From positions 40,303 to 104,302 of the forward strand of contig JAGOLX010000018.1 of NCBI GenBank assembly GCA_017993835.1: DNA of 64,000 nt, given 5' to 3'. Positions 18,512 through 26,531 of this stretch are shown here, piece by piece (position 1 is the first letter of the stretch; the number at the start of each line of letters is the position of its first letter). The translations under genes were made by a program, and so were the position numbers. The notes under the pieces were generated by a model, which was not told the DNA's origin, searched no databases, and saw only the letters and a list, made by a program, of their open reading frames with translations. Origin of the DNA: Phycisphaerae bacterium. Its GTDB lineage: Bacteria > Planctomycetota > Phycisphaerae > Sedimentisphaerales > Anaerobacaceae.

Positions 18512-20785
18512 TCAGCGTTCCGGTCCTCGCCAGATGCTGCCGCCGAAGGTGGTGACATAGATCCGCCCGTCGTCAGCCGGGTCGAAGGCCACTCTCTGGA
18601 TGTTCGAGAAGGGCAGGTCGTCGAAGGCCCGCCAGGAGCGACCGTTGTCCTGCGAGAGCCACAGACCCGCGCCGGGCGCGCCCTCGGTGAGCGTCATGTA
18701 GATCCACCCCTCATGTTTGGGGTGGAAGTAGCCGCCGAAGGTCTGCCAGGCCTGGCGGCCGATGCGTTGCCACGTGCGTCCGGCGTCTTCGGTCCGCCAC
18801 AGACCGCCGGACTGATCGCCTCCACCTGCATCGCAGACGCCTGCCAGAATGATATCGCTGTCCTGCGGATGGACCGAGAAGTCCTTGGGGTACAGGAACA
18901 ATTGCGACGCATTGACCTTCTCCCAGGTCTGTGCTCCATCCCTGGATCGGTACAGGCCGACCCCTTCGCTGCTGAGCGGTATTCCCTGCGCCGGGCGCAT
19001 GGCACAGATCATCGCAAAGAGCGTTCCATCCTTGTGCAGGATCACGCGGGAGACCCGCATGTTCTTCGGATGGCCCAGGCCGTTCTTCATGAGCGTCCAG
19101 GTCCTGCCGTCGTCGGTGGATTTGTACACGCCTTCCATGAAGACCCCGGCGTAGAGCGTACGGGCGTTCTTCGGACTGCGAGGGTCCAGCACGATGGAGG
19201 TCACCGGCCGCAGCGGCAGACCCTGCGCCTCCGGCTTCCACGAGGCGCCGAAATCCCGCGAAATGCACACCCCGCCGGGCCCGTTGTGCCCGTGACGTTC
19301 GGAGATGATGTTGTCGTTCGGGATGTCGTGGACGTTGGAGAAGGCGCCCCACATCTTGCCGGGGATGTCCGGGTCGAACGCGATTTCATAGCAGGTGTTT
19401 CGCCAGGGGGCCCACGTGTCCTTGTCCCACCAGATCCAGGTCCCGCCGCGATCGACGGATCGGGCGAAACCGATGTCCGTGTAGGCGATGTAGTGACGAT
19501 TCGCGTCGAATGGATCGAGATAATAGTTCCAGGTCGTCGTGACGACGAGACCGGTGCAGGCCCACGCGGAGCCCGGCCTGGGCTGCTGGCCGGGAGCGGG
19601 ATAGGTGTCGCCATTGAACCACGTGGCGCCTCCATTGTCGGTGACGTAGGATTGGCTCCAGACCAGGATCAACCGGTTGGGATCGCTGTTGCAGATGGCC
19701 GCGCCGAAGGGGGTGTCGCCTCCTTTGTACGATTGGCCCGCCGAGGCGGTAGTGTAGTTCGGAGCCACGTTATACTGCTCAAAACGAGGGTCCTGGAAGA
19801 AGGTGGCTCTCCAGGTCTCGCCGGCGTCGTCGCTGCGATAGACGGTCTCGTGGTGCGGCGGATGGAAGCCTGTGCTCGTATTCGTGACGTAGACCGTCGA
19901 TGGCCCGGCGTCCGTGGTCAGGACCTGTCTGTACTGTGCGATAGGACCGTAGGACCACTGGTCGGCCGTCGTCGTATCCACGTTGATGCCGCGCCCCATC
20001 GCCGATTGCCAGCTTCGCCCACGGTCGCGGGAGCGGTAGACGCCACCTTGCAGGACGCCGTTCTCCAGTCTGCTGGTCAGCGTGCAGTAGAGCATCGTGC
20101 CTGTCGAATCGGAGCCGCCGTCGAAACCCTGGATCTCCTTCGAAGGCAGTCCATCGGTGCTCTCGACCCAGGTTCGACCGTGATCGTCGCTCCGCCAGAT
20201 GCCCCGGTCCGTCGCGGCGAACATCGTGCGCCCCTCGTTCGTGCGGTCGAAGTGGAATCCGATTGCTTGCCCCTGTGGGCCCAGGCAGGGAGTCCACGTC
20301 GCACCTGCGTCGCGTGAGAGTTGACACCTGCCCTCGCGACTGCCTGCGAGCAGGGTACTGGGATCGGAGGGATTGATCGCGATCTCGCCAAAGAGGGAGT
20401 CCTTCAGGTCGCCGATGGGCATGAAGGTCCGCCCGCGGTCCCGGCTGATTTTCAGCCGGCCCTCGGACGATGCATAGATCACGTTGGGATCATACGGATG
20501 AAAGCCCGGCCGACAGCGGGTGTCGGTCCGCAACTGGGCATGGTGAATCATCCGCCAGTGATGGCCGCCATCTTCAGAGATGTAGGCGGCGCTCATGTCG
20601 CAATTGAGCATCATCAGGTTGGGGTCCGCTGGTGAAATCGCAGGGGTGAACATGCCGCCTCCGCCGGACAAGCCCAGAGGTTCCCAATCGCCGGCGAGCG
20701 GACCGCACAATCCGCAAGGGGACACAGACAACAGCAGGAGTGACATGCCGGCGCGGATTGCAGATGAGATGCATACTGAATTCAT
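18512..20785 (-). CDS. Secreted Asp-box (BNR/sialidase-like) propeller protein
   Basis: 757 residues from 20785 (MNSVCISSAI) with a CAGGAG ribosome site and a signal peptide. About twelve Asp-box motifs (S-x-D-x-G-x-T/S-W) are visible, for example SEDGGHHW, SRDRGRTF, SDDHGRTW, SDDAGETW, SVDRGGTW, STDDGRTW, TEDAGRTW and SQDNGRSW. Their number fits two seven-bladed propellers, as in GH74 xyloglucanases and VPS10/sortilin-like proteins. The start of the mature protein (GGGGMFTPAISPADPN) is also of this type. The catalytic acids of GH74 could not be assigned by eye, so the activity is unknown. It begins a run of secreted proteins ending at 15303. Confidence 0.7.
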   Translation of the reverse strand: MNSVCISSAIRAGMSLLLLSVSPCGLCGPLAGDWEPLGLSGGGGMFTPAISPADPNLMMLNCDMSAAYISEDGGHHWRMIHHAQLRTDTRCRPGFHPYDPNVIYASSEGRLKISRDRGRTFMPIGDLKDSLFGEIAINPSDPSTLLAGSREGRCQLSRDAGATWTPCLGPQGQAIGFHFDRTNEGRTMFAATDRGIWRSDDHGRTWVESTDGLPSKEIQGFDGGSDSTGTMLYCTLTSRLENGVLQGGVYRSRDRGRSWQSAMGRGINVDTTTADQWSYGPIAQYRQVLTTDAGPSTVYVTNTSTGFHPPHHETVYRSDDAGETWRATFFQDPRFEQYNVAPNYTTASAGQSYKGGDTPFGAAICNSDPNRLILVWSQSYVTDNGGATWFNGDTYPAPGQQPRPGSAWACTGLVVTTTWNYYLDPFDANRHYIAYTDIGFARSVDRGGTWIWWDKDTWAPWRNTCYEIAFDPDIPGKMWGAFSNVHDIPNDNIISERHGHNGPGGVCISRDFGASWKPEAQGLPLRPVTSIVLDPRSPKNARTLYAGVFMEGVYKSTDDGRTWTLMKNGLGHPKNMRVSRVILHKDGTLFAMICAMRPAQGIPLSSEGVGLYRSRDGAQTWEKVNASQLFLYPKDFSVHPQDSDIILAGVCDAGGGDQSGGLWRTEDAGRTWQRIGRQAWQTFGGYFHPKHEGWIYMTLTEGAPGAGLWLSQDNGRSWRAFDDLPFSNIQRVAFDPADDGRIYVTTFGGSIWRGPER

Positions 20786-20920
20786 GACGACTCCTGCACT
20801 GCCCAAGGGATGGTCACTTCGAGACAACTGCTGATATCATAACGTGCTCCGGCAGGACTGCAATACTTGGGATTTCAAAGCGGGATTCCCTGCTCTTCTG
20901 TTGCTTCCCTCAATCTATTT

Positions 20921-21217
20921 GGTTCATCACGGAATTGCGGGGACGCCTGTCGGAAGGAAGAAACGGACGTCCCCGGAATCCGCCGCATTGCGTCGGGCAT
21001 TTCCCCCTTTGGGCCAGCAGCATGGAGGTGGAAGAATCGGTCGCTCGACCGGAGCTTGTCTCGCCGTCTCTTCCTCCATTTTCATGCTGCTGGCTCAATG
21101 CGCCAAATGCCGGGGGCTTGGGGGCAGCGCCCCCAAATGAAGGCACGTGGAGAACAAACGAGTGCATTACGTGTCTCTCAGAGCCGTGCCGATTTCCCCG
21201 CAATTCCGTGAAGAACC
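20921..21217. mobile_element. 297-bp nested inverted-repeat element, MITE-like
   Basis: The ends are 23-base inverted repeats with one mismatch: GGTTCATCACGGAATTGCGG (20921) followed by GGA, and its complement at 21195-21217. Inside are second arms (CCAGCAGCATG at about 21013 and CATGCTGCTGG at about 21084, with neighbouring similar words) around a central hairpin CGGTCGCTCGACCG. No reading frame resembles a protein. The whole can fold as one long hairpin. It occupies most of the 610-base gap 20786-21396. I read it as a non-autonomous mobile element; a structured RNA is the alternative. Confidence 0.6.
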
Positions 21218-21396
21218 ATTCATTTCGGGATAATGGGTGAAGAGACGACAGAGTGGATGGTGGCTCTCGCAGGAACGGAAGTCACCGAGAACATTCGGAC
21301 CCGTCGCGGCGTAGGATTGTTGAAGCGCGTGCCTGCGACGCTTCGATTCCAGTCTTGAGCGGGATCGTTGTGGTGAGCAAAGAGAGGACAACTGTC

Positions 21397-22914
21397 ATGC
21401 GCATTCTGCTGGTCAATCCGCCTCATCCCTCCATCGGCAGCCGCATCCCCCACGAGCACTTGCCGCCCCTGGGTCTGCTGTCCATCGGGGGGCCGCTGAT
21501 CGACGCGGGACATGAGCTGCGACTGCTGGATGCGGAATTCGGGCCCATGTCCACACAGGAAATCGTGGAACAGGCCGTGACATTCGCGCCGCAGGTCGTC
21601 CTGCTGGGACACTCCGGCTCGACCTCGGGGCATCCCATCGCCGCGCAGGTGGCCCGCGCCATCCACGAGGCGATCCCCGCGGCCTGGATCGTTTACGGCG
21701 GCGTCTTCCCCACCTTTCACTGGCACCGGATTCTGGCCGACGAGCCGCAATTCGACATCATCGTCCGCGGCGAAGGCGAGGAGACGATTCTCCGCGTGAT
21801 CGACGCGATCGAGACCGATGTCCCGCTGGACGAGGTGCCCGGGATTGCCTACCGCAGGGCAGGCGTGCCGCGAGCGACCGCACCGGCGAGGATCCTCGAC
21901 GATCTCGACGCCTTTCGCGTGGGCTGGGAACTCATCGACCCGCGCCGCTATACCTATTGGGGAGACCGTCGGGCCGTCGTCGTGCAGTTCTCTCGGGGTT
22001 GTCCGCACCAGTGCAACTATTGCGGCCAGCACCCCTTCTGGCGACGTTGGAGACACCGCGACCCGCAGAAACTCGCGGCCGAACTCGCCTGGCTGCACCG
22101 GACCCACGGGATCGAGGTCATCGATTTTGCGGACGAGAATCCGACCGCGTCCCAACCGGCCTGGCGGGCCTTCCTGGAGGCGCTCATCGCCGAGAACGTC
22201 CCGCTGACGCTGGTCGGCTCCACTCGGGCGGATGACATCGTCCGCGACGCGGACATCCTGCACCTCTACAAGAAGGCCGGTTTCGCCCGCCTGCTGTTGG
22301 GCATCGAGAACTACGACGAACAGACGCTCCGCAAGATCCGCAAGGGCGGCGCCACCGCCAAAGACCGCGAGGCCATCCGCCTGTTGCGCCGGCATGACAT
22401 TCTCTCGATGGCGACCTACGTCGTCGGGTTCGACGACGAGACAGATCGCGACTACTGGCGCGGTCTGCGACAGTTGCTCTCCTACGACCCGGACCAGATC
22501 CAAATGCTGTATGCCACGCCGCACCACTGGACGCCCTATTTCCACGTGGCCTCCGACCGGCGGGTCGTGCAGCCGGACCTTTCCAAGTGGGACTACAAGC
22601 ACCAGGTGCTCGCCAGCCGGCATATGTCGCCTTGGCGAGTCTTGCTGTGGGTGAAGTTCATCGAGGCGGTCATGCAGTTCCGGCCCAAGTCTCTGCGACG
22701 GCTCTTCGCACACCCCGATCTACCCCTCCGCGACGCAATGAAATGGTACTATCGCATCGGCCGGCGAGTGTGGCCGTACGAGATCCGCAACTTCCTCTTC
22801 CACGACCACTGCCGCCAGGACGGCCCCACCCTGGCCAAATTCTGGGGCTCGCCCGAGAAGGCAGGCGAGTTGAACCCCGTCGAACAGATCGTGTCGCAAT
22901 GCCTCCAGGAGTAA
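21397..22914 (+). CDS. Cobalamin-binding radical SAM protein, possibly BchE-like
   Basis: 505 residues. The start at 21397 (MRILLVNPPHPSIGSRIPHE) follows AGAGAGGA. Residues 1-160 form a B12-binding Rossmann domain (LLGHSGSTSGHP, YGGVFPTFHW, VRGEGEETI). Residues 185-400 are the radical SAM core with CPHQCNYCGQ (CxxxCxxC, the 4Fe-4S ligands) and GIENYDEQTLRKIRKG. The domain order and the N-terminal signature recall the anaerobic Mg-protoporphyrin monomethyl-ester cyclase family (BchE) and relatives. No chlorophyll genes are nearby, so a different C-C or methylation reaction is likely. It stands alone between the inverted-repeat element and the restriction system. Confidence 0.75.
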   Translation: MRILLVNPPHPSIGSRIPHEHLPPLGLLSIGGPLIDAGHELRLLDAEFGPMSTQEIVEQAVTFAPQVVLLGHSGSTSGHPIAAQVARAIHEAIPAAWIVYGGVFPTFHWHRILADEPQFDIIVRGEGEETILRVIDAIETDVPLDEVPGIAYRRAGVPRATAPARILDDLDAFRVGWELIDPRRYTYWGDRRAVVVQFSRGCPHQCNYCGQHPFWRRWRHRDPQKLAAELAWLHRTHGIEVIDFADENPTASQPAWRAFLEALIAENVPLTLVGSTRADDIVRDADILHLYKKAGFARLLLGIENYDEQTLRKIRKGGATAKDREAIRLLRRHDILSMATYVVGFDDETDRDYWRGLRQLLSYDPDQIQMLYATPHHWTPYFHVASDRRVVQPDLSKWDYKHQVLASRHMSPWRVLLWVKFIEAVMQFRPKSLRRLFAHPDLPLRDAMKWYYRIGRRVWPYEIRNFLFHDHCRQDGPTLAKFWGSPEKAGELNPVEQIVSQCLQE

Positions 22915-23142
22915 CGGGGACCGTAAACCTCGCCAGCGATCTGCGTACAAGATCAGGGCAGATCACCACTCACGCCAAGGCCTGCAGCAAATGGGCCGTT
23001 GTGAAGAACCAATGTGAAGTCAGGCACCGGGGTCTCCTGCAAGGGTCTTCCCCCTGCCGCGTCGTTGTCTCAACTGTGCTCACAGTCCGCGAAGATGCCC
23101 CTGGTGCCATCTCGTCTCTCGTGGCATCATTCAACAGGATAA

Positions 23143-23153
23143 TACTCATAGTC
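23143..23153. promoter_or_regulatory. Candidate C-box operator of the restriction controller
   Basis: TACTCATAGTC contains the symmetric core ACT-N3-AGT typical of C-protein boxes. It lies about 40 bases before the controller gene, in the spacing seen for autoregulated C-R operons. A second half-box was not clear. Confidence 0.4.
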
Positions 23154-23192
23154 TCTGTCCATCTGCGGCCATGTCTCCGATACTCACGCTCA

Positions 23193-23426
23193 ATGCGAAG
23201 TGTTCAGGAACAATTTGGAGCGCGGGTACGCAACCTCCGCAAGGGGCGGGGCTGGACCCAGGAACAGTTGGCGGAAGCTGCGGGGCGGCACTGGACCTAC
23301 ATCGGTGGCATTGAGCGAGGCGAAAGAAATGTCACACTACAGGTTGTGGCAGACATAGCTCAGGCACTGGACGTGGAAATCAGGGATCTGTTTTGTGAAT
23401 TCGGTACCACAAGGACCAAGAGGTAG
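23193..23426 (+). CDS. Controller (C) protein of the type II restriction system, XRE family
   Basis: 77 residues, the normal size for C proteins (C.PvuII is of similar length). It has an XRE helix-turn-helix: FGARVRNLRKGRGWTQEQLA, then RHWTYIGGIERGERN. In known systems the dimer binds C-boxes, first activating and then limiting its own and the nuclease gene. Its 3' end overlaps the nuclease start by 32 bases, which is the classical C-R arrangement. A C-box-like site lies upstream (23143). The longer frame upstream of 23193 has no conserved content. It was probably acquired with the restriction module. Confidence 0.85.
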   Translation: MRSVQEQFGARVRNLRKGRGWTQEQLAEAAGRHWTYIGGIERGERNVTLQVVADIAQALDVEIRDLFCEFGTTRTKR

Positions 23427-23994
23427 TATTGGACATCCGCTGGAGGAGTTGCTCAATGCTCCGGCAAAGGACATCCTCGACGCGATCAACAGCGGATTCC
23501 GCGCCCAAGTCGATGTCAAAGGGAAGCTTGCCGAGCTCTACTTGTGTCGCAGGTTGGAGGCCTTGCAGAAACAGGCTATCATATCCGAACTGCGATGGAG
23601 CGATAAGGACGGTGAACCGGACTTCTTCCTGTCCTACAAGAAACGGCACTTGACCATTCAATGCAAGAATGTCAGGAGCGGCAAGGAACGATGCAGGGGC
23701 GAGAAACCAGGGTCATTCAGAGTGGAGCTGCAAAAAACTCGTGGTGGCACTGACCCCAAGACGGGAGAGAAGACCCGTTTGTACCGCCCGGACGAATTTG
23801 ACATAGTCGCTGTGTGCCTCTTCAACCAGAAGCGGGTCTGGGAGTATGTCTACGGCGCGACGCGGGACTTAGCGCATCACCGCAAACAGACAGATCGCTT
23901 GGAGGTGATGCATTCCATTTCTCAACCTCCTGCGCCACCTTGGTACGACAACCTGTTGATAGTGCTTGATGCTCTCCATTTGTCCGTTGCATGA
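23395..23994 (+). CDS. Type II restriction endonuclease, PD-(D/E)XK-like
   Basis: 199 residues with GTG start preceded by AGGGA. The likely catalytic site is GEPDFFLS (Asp76) followed by TIQCKN (Gln89, Lys91), a PD...QxK variant of the PD-(D/E)XK fold; Glu47 (KGKLAELYLCRRLE) may be the helical acid. It overlaps the controller gene by 32 bases and precedes the N4-cytosine methylase by 50 bases, so it is assigned as the restriction enzyme of the module. The recognition sequence cannot be read. Without the context it would pass as a hypothetical protein. Confidence 0.75.
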   Translation: MNSVPQGPRGSIGHPLEELLNAPAKDILDAINSGFRAQVDVKGKLAELYLCRRLEALQKQAIISELRWSDKDGEPDFFLSYKKRHLTIQCKNVRSGKERCRGEKPGSFRVELQKTRGGTDPKTGEKTRLYRPDEFDIVAVCLFNQKRVWEYVYGATRDLAHHRKQTDRLEVMHSISQPPAPPWYDNLLIVLDALHLSVA

Positions 23995-24015
23995 CGGATG
24001 AAACGGTGCTATCAT
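23987..24015 (+). promoter_or_regulatory. Promoter of the methylase gene
   Basis: TTGCAT and TATCAT separated by 17 bases, overlapping the end of the nuclease gene and 29 bases before the methylase ATG. A private promoter would let the methylase be made before the nuclease. Confidence 0.5.
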
Positions 24016-24044
24016 AGGTTCATGCCTGATTCGAATGGAAATAC

Positions 24045-25031
24045 ATGATTACGGACCTTGTCAAAAGAGTAAGACCGTTTTATACAACGGACCTCGGTGC
24101 GGCCTATCTGGGCGATGCGAGAGACACGTTGCGGGAACTGCCTGACGAGTCCGTGAACCTCATCATGACGTCCCCTCCGTATGCGCTCCACTTCAAGAAG
24201 GAGTACGGCAACGTCGAGAAACATGAGTACGTCCCTTGGTTCTTGGAGTTTGCCAGGCAGTTTCATCGCGTGTTGAGACCCGATGGAAGCCTCGTCATCG
24301 ACATCGGAGGCAGCTACAAGAAGGGGCTGCCAACTCGATCCCTCTATCACTTCCGACTTCTGATCGCCCTCTGTGATGAGTTGGGATTCCATCTCGCACA
24401 GGAGTTCTACTGGTACAACCCCGCCAAACTGCCTGCCCCCGCAGAGTGGGTCACTGTGCGTAAGATCAGAATCAAGGATTCCGTGGAATGTGTGTGGTGG
24501 CTATCAAAGAACCCGTTCCCGAAGGCGGACAATCGGAGAGTACTGCGGGAATACAGCAAAGACATGCTCCGCCTCATGGAACGAGGATACCGAGCCAAGA
24601 GGCGGCCGTCCGGGCACAATATCACGCACAACTTCAGCAAAGACCTTGGTGGTTCGATACCGCCCAATCTCCTGGAGTTTGGAAACAACGACAGCAATGG
24701 CTACTATCTGCAGGCCTGCAAGCGAGCAGGGATTAAGCCGCACCCGGCACGTTTCCCTCCGCAGTTGCCCAAGTTCTTCTGCGATTTTCTGACAGACGAA
24801 GGAGACCTTGTGCTCGATCCGTTTGCTGGAAGCAACACCACAGGAGCGGTGGCCGAGCAGATGCGCAGAAGATGGCTCGCGTTTGAGACACATGAAGAGT
24901 ACCTGGAAGCAAGCAAGTTCCGGTTCGATTCTCTTGGTGGCCACTCTGACGGCACCGACCAAGGCCCATCAAGAAAGGTCGAACAAGGCACCCAGCAGTT
25001 GGTCCTGTTCGAGGCAGAACACGACCGATAG
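24045..25031 (+). CDS. DNA (cytosine-N4) methyltransferase, beta class
   Basis: 328 residues. The catalytic motif IV TSPPYAL (residues 42-48) comes first and the SAM-binding motif [20 protein letters not shown] comes near the C-terminus. This is the beta-class order. SPPY is typical of N4-cytosine enzymes such as M.PvuII. It also has the motif around [16 protein letters not shown]. It protects the recognition site of the cognate nuclease. It has its own promoter-like sequence at 23987 and stands last in the C-R-M gene order. The C-terminal 40 residues are polar and probably flexible. Confidence 0.9.
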   Translation: MITDLVKRVRPFYTTDLGAAYLGDARDTLRELPDESVNLIMTSPPYALHFKKEYGNVEKHEYVPWFLEFARQFHRVLRPDGSLVIDIGGSYKKGLPTRSLYHFRLLIALCDELGFHLAQEFYWYNPAKLPAPAEWVTVRKIRIKDSVECVWWLSKNPFPKADNRRVLREYSKDMLRLMERGYRAKRRPSGHNITHNFSKDLGGSIPPNLLEFGNNDSNGYYLQACKRAGIKPHPARFPPQLPKFFCDFLTDEGDLVLDPFAGSNTTGAVAEQMRRRWLAFETHEEYLEASKFRFDSLGGHSDGTDQGPSRKVEQGTQQLVLFEAEHDR

Positions 25032-25087
25032 AGGCAGAATCATCGGAGGGGCACATCTGCCAAGTCGCGAGCGTCCAGATTCTGGGT

Positions 25088-26512
25088 TCATTGCGCTCCG
25101 TAGACTCGTTCGGCGTTGTTGTGGAGGATATCCTCAGCCATCGCGAGCAGTGCGGGCCTTTCGGCGATGCCTTGTCGCTGCCGTGCGGCCAACGCGTGAC
25201 TCAGCGTCTCGCGCACCAGGAGCGACGCGCCCGCGGCCATCTCCACGCTGGTTGAGTCCTGCGAGCACATGATCTTCGTGATGGGCACGTAGCCCAGCCA
25301 GGCGTCCAGGGACTGCTCCAGGAAGGAGGGATTCAGGATGACCTGCCAGCAGGCGTCCAGGTACACCTGAGGTCGAAGCTTAGCGAGATAGGCGGATTCC
25401 TCGACGTACGGCCAGCAGTGAAGCAGCACCAGCCGCATGTTGGGGTAGCGAGACGCCAGCGCGCCGAGCGGCAACGGAGATGAGCGAGGCAGGTTGTGCG
25501 TGCCCACGTGTACCTGGTGCGGCCAATGTCGCTCGTGGGCCTGCTTGCAGCACTCGTGCATCACCCAATCCTCGAAGCAGCGTCGTTCCGCCGGCGTCAA
25601 ATCTCCCAAGAACCGCGTTTCCGCGTCGGAACGCGGCACATAATCCAGGTCCCGGCTGTAGGCCTGCAACTGCTTGATGCCCAGATTGCCCTTCTTGGCG
25701 GCGTGATCGAACAGCGCGGTGATGAACGCACGCCAGGACGCAGCGTCACGCGGCTCCACACCCGTCAACTCCGCCAGCCTGTCCCGCCGAGGGCACTGCG
25801 CCGGCCATAGCGTCAGCAGCGGGTCCACACGCAGGAGGGTCTTGGTGAACGACTCCTCGTCGTCGGCCTTCGCCTGCCGATCGTAGAAGAACTCGGGATG
25901 GATGGGACGGATCAGGTCGCTGAAATGGAGCCGCGTCATGGCCTCGCGATACCATTTGAAGATGTCCGCATAGGCGGCAGTCACGGAGGCGTCTGCTTTC
26001 TTCCACGCCTGGAGATCGTCCGTGCCGATATCCGCCTGATGCAGGGCCAGAATACCCCGTCGCAAGCACTGGAATCCCCCGGTCAACCGCTGCTCGCGGA
26101 TGACAGGCAACATGCGATCCAACATCGCCTGCGGCGCGTTGCGCCACCACTGGAACGGATCACTACATCCCGCTTTTCGGGCGAAGGCGGCGACGTCGTG
26201 TCCCGCAGTCGAGATCCACCCGCCGAGATAGGGGTCCAGCACGATGTCCCATACCCACACGTCGCGCCGGGGCACGGCCCCCGCCTCGCAATCGGCGCGG
26301 AATCCGTACGCACTCATGCCCATCGCGTCGATGCTGCCCCAGTGTTCGTGGGCACAGAAGAGGGGGATGGTCGCGATCGCCTCGGAGATGTCCTTCTCCA
26401 GGATCTGCGATTCCTTGTCATTGGCGCGGGCCGACGCGGTCATACCGGCTGCCGTCGTCCCGACGAACGCACTGCCCAGAAAACCGCGACGGTTCATGAG
26501 GTGTTTCTGCAT
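25088..26512 (-). CDS. TAT-exported amidohydrolase-family protein
   Basis: 474 residues. The start at 26512 (MQKHLMNRRGFLGSAFVGTT) follows GGGAG and carries a twin-arginine signal (NRRGFLGS). The mature part has amidohydrolase metal motifs: CAHEHWG (HxH-like), VGTHNLPRSS, RLVLLHCWPYVEESAYLA and a late CSQDSTSVEM. This is the TIM-barrel amidohydrolase-2/glucuronate isomerase-like family common near planctomycete and Bacteroidetes sugar operons. The substrate is unknown. It lies 19 bases after the GH5-GH43 gene and is the last gene of the 29749-25088 operon. Confidence 0.75.
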   Translation of the reverse strand: MQKHLMNRRGFLGSAFVGTTAAGMTASARANDKESQILEKDISEAIATIPLFCAHEHWGSIDAMGMSAYGFRADCEAGAVPRRDVWVWDIVLDPYLGGWISTAGHDVAAFARKAGCSDPFQWWRNAPQAMLDRMLPVIREQRLTGGFQCLRRGILALHQADIGTDDLQAWKKADASVTAAYADIFKWYREAMTRLHFSDLIRPIHPEFFYDRQAKADDEESFTKTLLRVDPLLTLWPAQCPRRDRLAELTGVEPRDAASWRAFITALFDHAAKKGNLGIKQLQAYSRDLDYVPRSDAETRFLGDLTPAERRCFEDWVMHECCKQAHERHWPHQVHVGTHNLPRSSPLPLGALASRYPNMRLVLLHCWPYVEESAYLAKLRPQVYLDACWQVILNPSFLEQSLDAWLGYVPITKIMCSQDSTSVEMAAGASLLVRETLSHALAARQRQGIAERPALLAMAEDILHNNAERVYGAQ

Positions 26513-26531
26513 AGCCAGGCACTCCCAATTG

